Of a stretch of 5,304 nt of DNA, positions 4,694 to 5,304 are shown one piece after another (position 1 is the first letter of the stretch; every line of letters begins with the position of its first letter). The notes beneath the pieces are model-generated. The model saw only the letters and a list, made by a program, of their open reading frames with translations. It made no database searches and was not told the origin of the DNA. The position numbers and the translations under genes are program-made. Origin of the DNA: an uncultured Desulfurellaceae bacterium (GTDB lineage Bacteria > Campylobacterota_A > Desulfurellia > Desulfurellales > Hippeaceae); the NCBI GenBank assembly GCA_913056505.1, contig CAJXLZ010000080.1, forward strand, positions 1 through 5,304, given 5' to 3'.

Positions 4694-5304
4694 ATGATTG
4701 TAATATTGCTTGGAGCGCCTGGCGTGGGCAAGGGCACGCAAGGAAGCTTAATATCAAAACAGTTTGGTATACCTCAAATCTCCACGGGTGATATTCTGCG
4801 TAGTGAGGTTAAAAAGTCCACAGAATTAGGAAAGCAAGCCAAAAAATTTATGGATAAAGGCGAACTTGTTCCTGACGATGTAATTGTTGGTATGATGGAG
4901 CATAGGATTAAGGAGAGTGATTGTTCTAACGGTTTTATATTAGATGGTTTCCCAAGGACAGTTGAACAGGCGGATGCATTGGGAAGAATGTTGGATAAGA
5001 ATAACCTTGACCTGAATTGCGCTCTTTTGATAGATGTTCCTGAAGATGTTATTATTGAAAGATTAACAGGCAGAAGGGTTTGCCCAAATTGCGGCGAGGT
5101 GTACCATTTGAAATATAATCCTCCAAAAAATGATAATATATGCGATAAATGCGGCACTAAACTGATTCAGAGAGATGATGATAAGAAAGAAACTGTCAAA
5201 AATAGGTTAGATGTTTATAACAGGTCTACTGCCCCGCTCATAAATTATTATGAAAGAAAAGGAAAGCTGATCAAGATAGACGGTATGGGCAGCATAGATA
5301 ATAT
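4694..5304 (+). CDS. adk: Adenylate kinase, zinc-LID type (3' end outside window)
   Basis: Adenylate kinase catalyses ATP + AMP = 2 ADP in the cytoplasm and balances the adenine nucleotide pool. The frame starts at ATG 4694, 7 bases after the secY stop, preceded by TAGGT (4684-4688), and stays open for 203 codons to the window edge; bacterial enzymes are about 210-220 residues, so only a few are missing. The P-loop GAPGVGKGTQ is at residues 7-16, the AMP-site ISTGDILR at 29-36, and DGFPRT at 84-89, which includes the conserved AMP-binding arginine 88. The LID domain begins with GRRVCPNCG and holds four cysteines (C130, C133, C150, C153), the zinc-binding pattern of the long enzymes of Bacillus and many others, followed by QRDDDKKETVKNRL. 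Glycine replaces the usual alanine after GTQ. The secY-adk order is common and is often followed by map, which lies outside. Confidence 0.98.
   Translation, partial: MIVILLGAPGVGKGTQGSLISKQFGIPQISTGDILRSEVKKSTELGKQAKKFMDKGELVPDDVIVGMMEHRIKESDCSNGFILDGFPRTVEQADALGRMLDKNNLDLNCALLIDVPEDVIIERLTGRRVCPNCGEVYHLKYNPPKNDNICDKCGTKLIQRDDDKKETVKNRLDVYNRSTAPLINYYERKGKLIKIDGMGSIDN

Noticed and set aside
4774..5157. Reverse-strand open frame of 127 codons near the right edge
   Set aside because: It lies wholly within adk, whose P-loop, AMP-site and LID motifs prove that the forward strand is coding.
1..5304. CRISPR array, tRNA or rRNA gene, insertion sequence or other mobile element
   Set aside because: No spaced direct repeats, terminal inverted repeats, transposase-like sequence or RNA gene pattern was found; nearly all of the window is accounted for by the conserved operon genes.

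Overview
The window is a compact, all-forward stretch of a bacterial chromosome carrying the distal part of the spc ribosomal-protein operon. The order is rplX (3' end only), rplE, rpsZ (zinc-type S14, also called rpsN), rpsH, rplF, rplR, rpsE, rpmD, rplO, secY and adk (cut by the right edge). Every gene is identified by family-specific motifs in its own translation, and the order is the classical one. Coding sequence fills almost the whole window. The largest gap between genes is 19 bases, rplO and secY overlap by 4 bases, and no stretch of 300 bases lacks a gene.

The organism is a bacterium with AT-rich DNA (roughly 35-40% G+C by eye). Strong Shine-Dalgarno sequences precede most genes. Arginine is written mainly as AGA/AGG and isoleucine often as ATA, even in ribosomal-protein genes that are normally highly expressed. 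L24 has a four-cysteine zinc ribbon, S14 is the short zinc form, and adenylate kinase has a four-cysteine LID. SecY and the ribosomal proteins look like those of an ordinary free-living bacterium. The phylum cannot be fixed without a search; deltaproteobacterial or Deferribacterota-like groups are a weak guess only.

The layout has three parts. Positions 1-3394 encode eight complete ribosomal proteins and the end of a ninth: L24, L5, S14, S8, L6, L18, S5, L30 and L15. Positions 3391-4686 encode SecY, the membrane channel through which the Sec pathway exports and inserts proteins. From 4694 to the edge lies adenylate kinase, which balances AMP, ADP and ATP. Placing all of these on one transcript ties ribosome assembly, membrane protein export and nucleotide balance to growth. 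I saw no convincing promoter or terminator inside the window, so it is probably the interior of a longer transcript.

I found no new biological system here. The most distinctive direct observation is that at seven of the ten gene junctions the stop codon forms the 5' end of the next gene's Shine-Dalgarno sequence (TAGG or TAAGG). This also accounts for the high use of TAG stops (six of ten) and implies tight translational coupling. The other observations are small: a decoy ATG before rpsE, start-site choices at rplE and rpmD, a short perfect inverted repeat in secY, and an acidic residue at a usually uncharged position in SecY.
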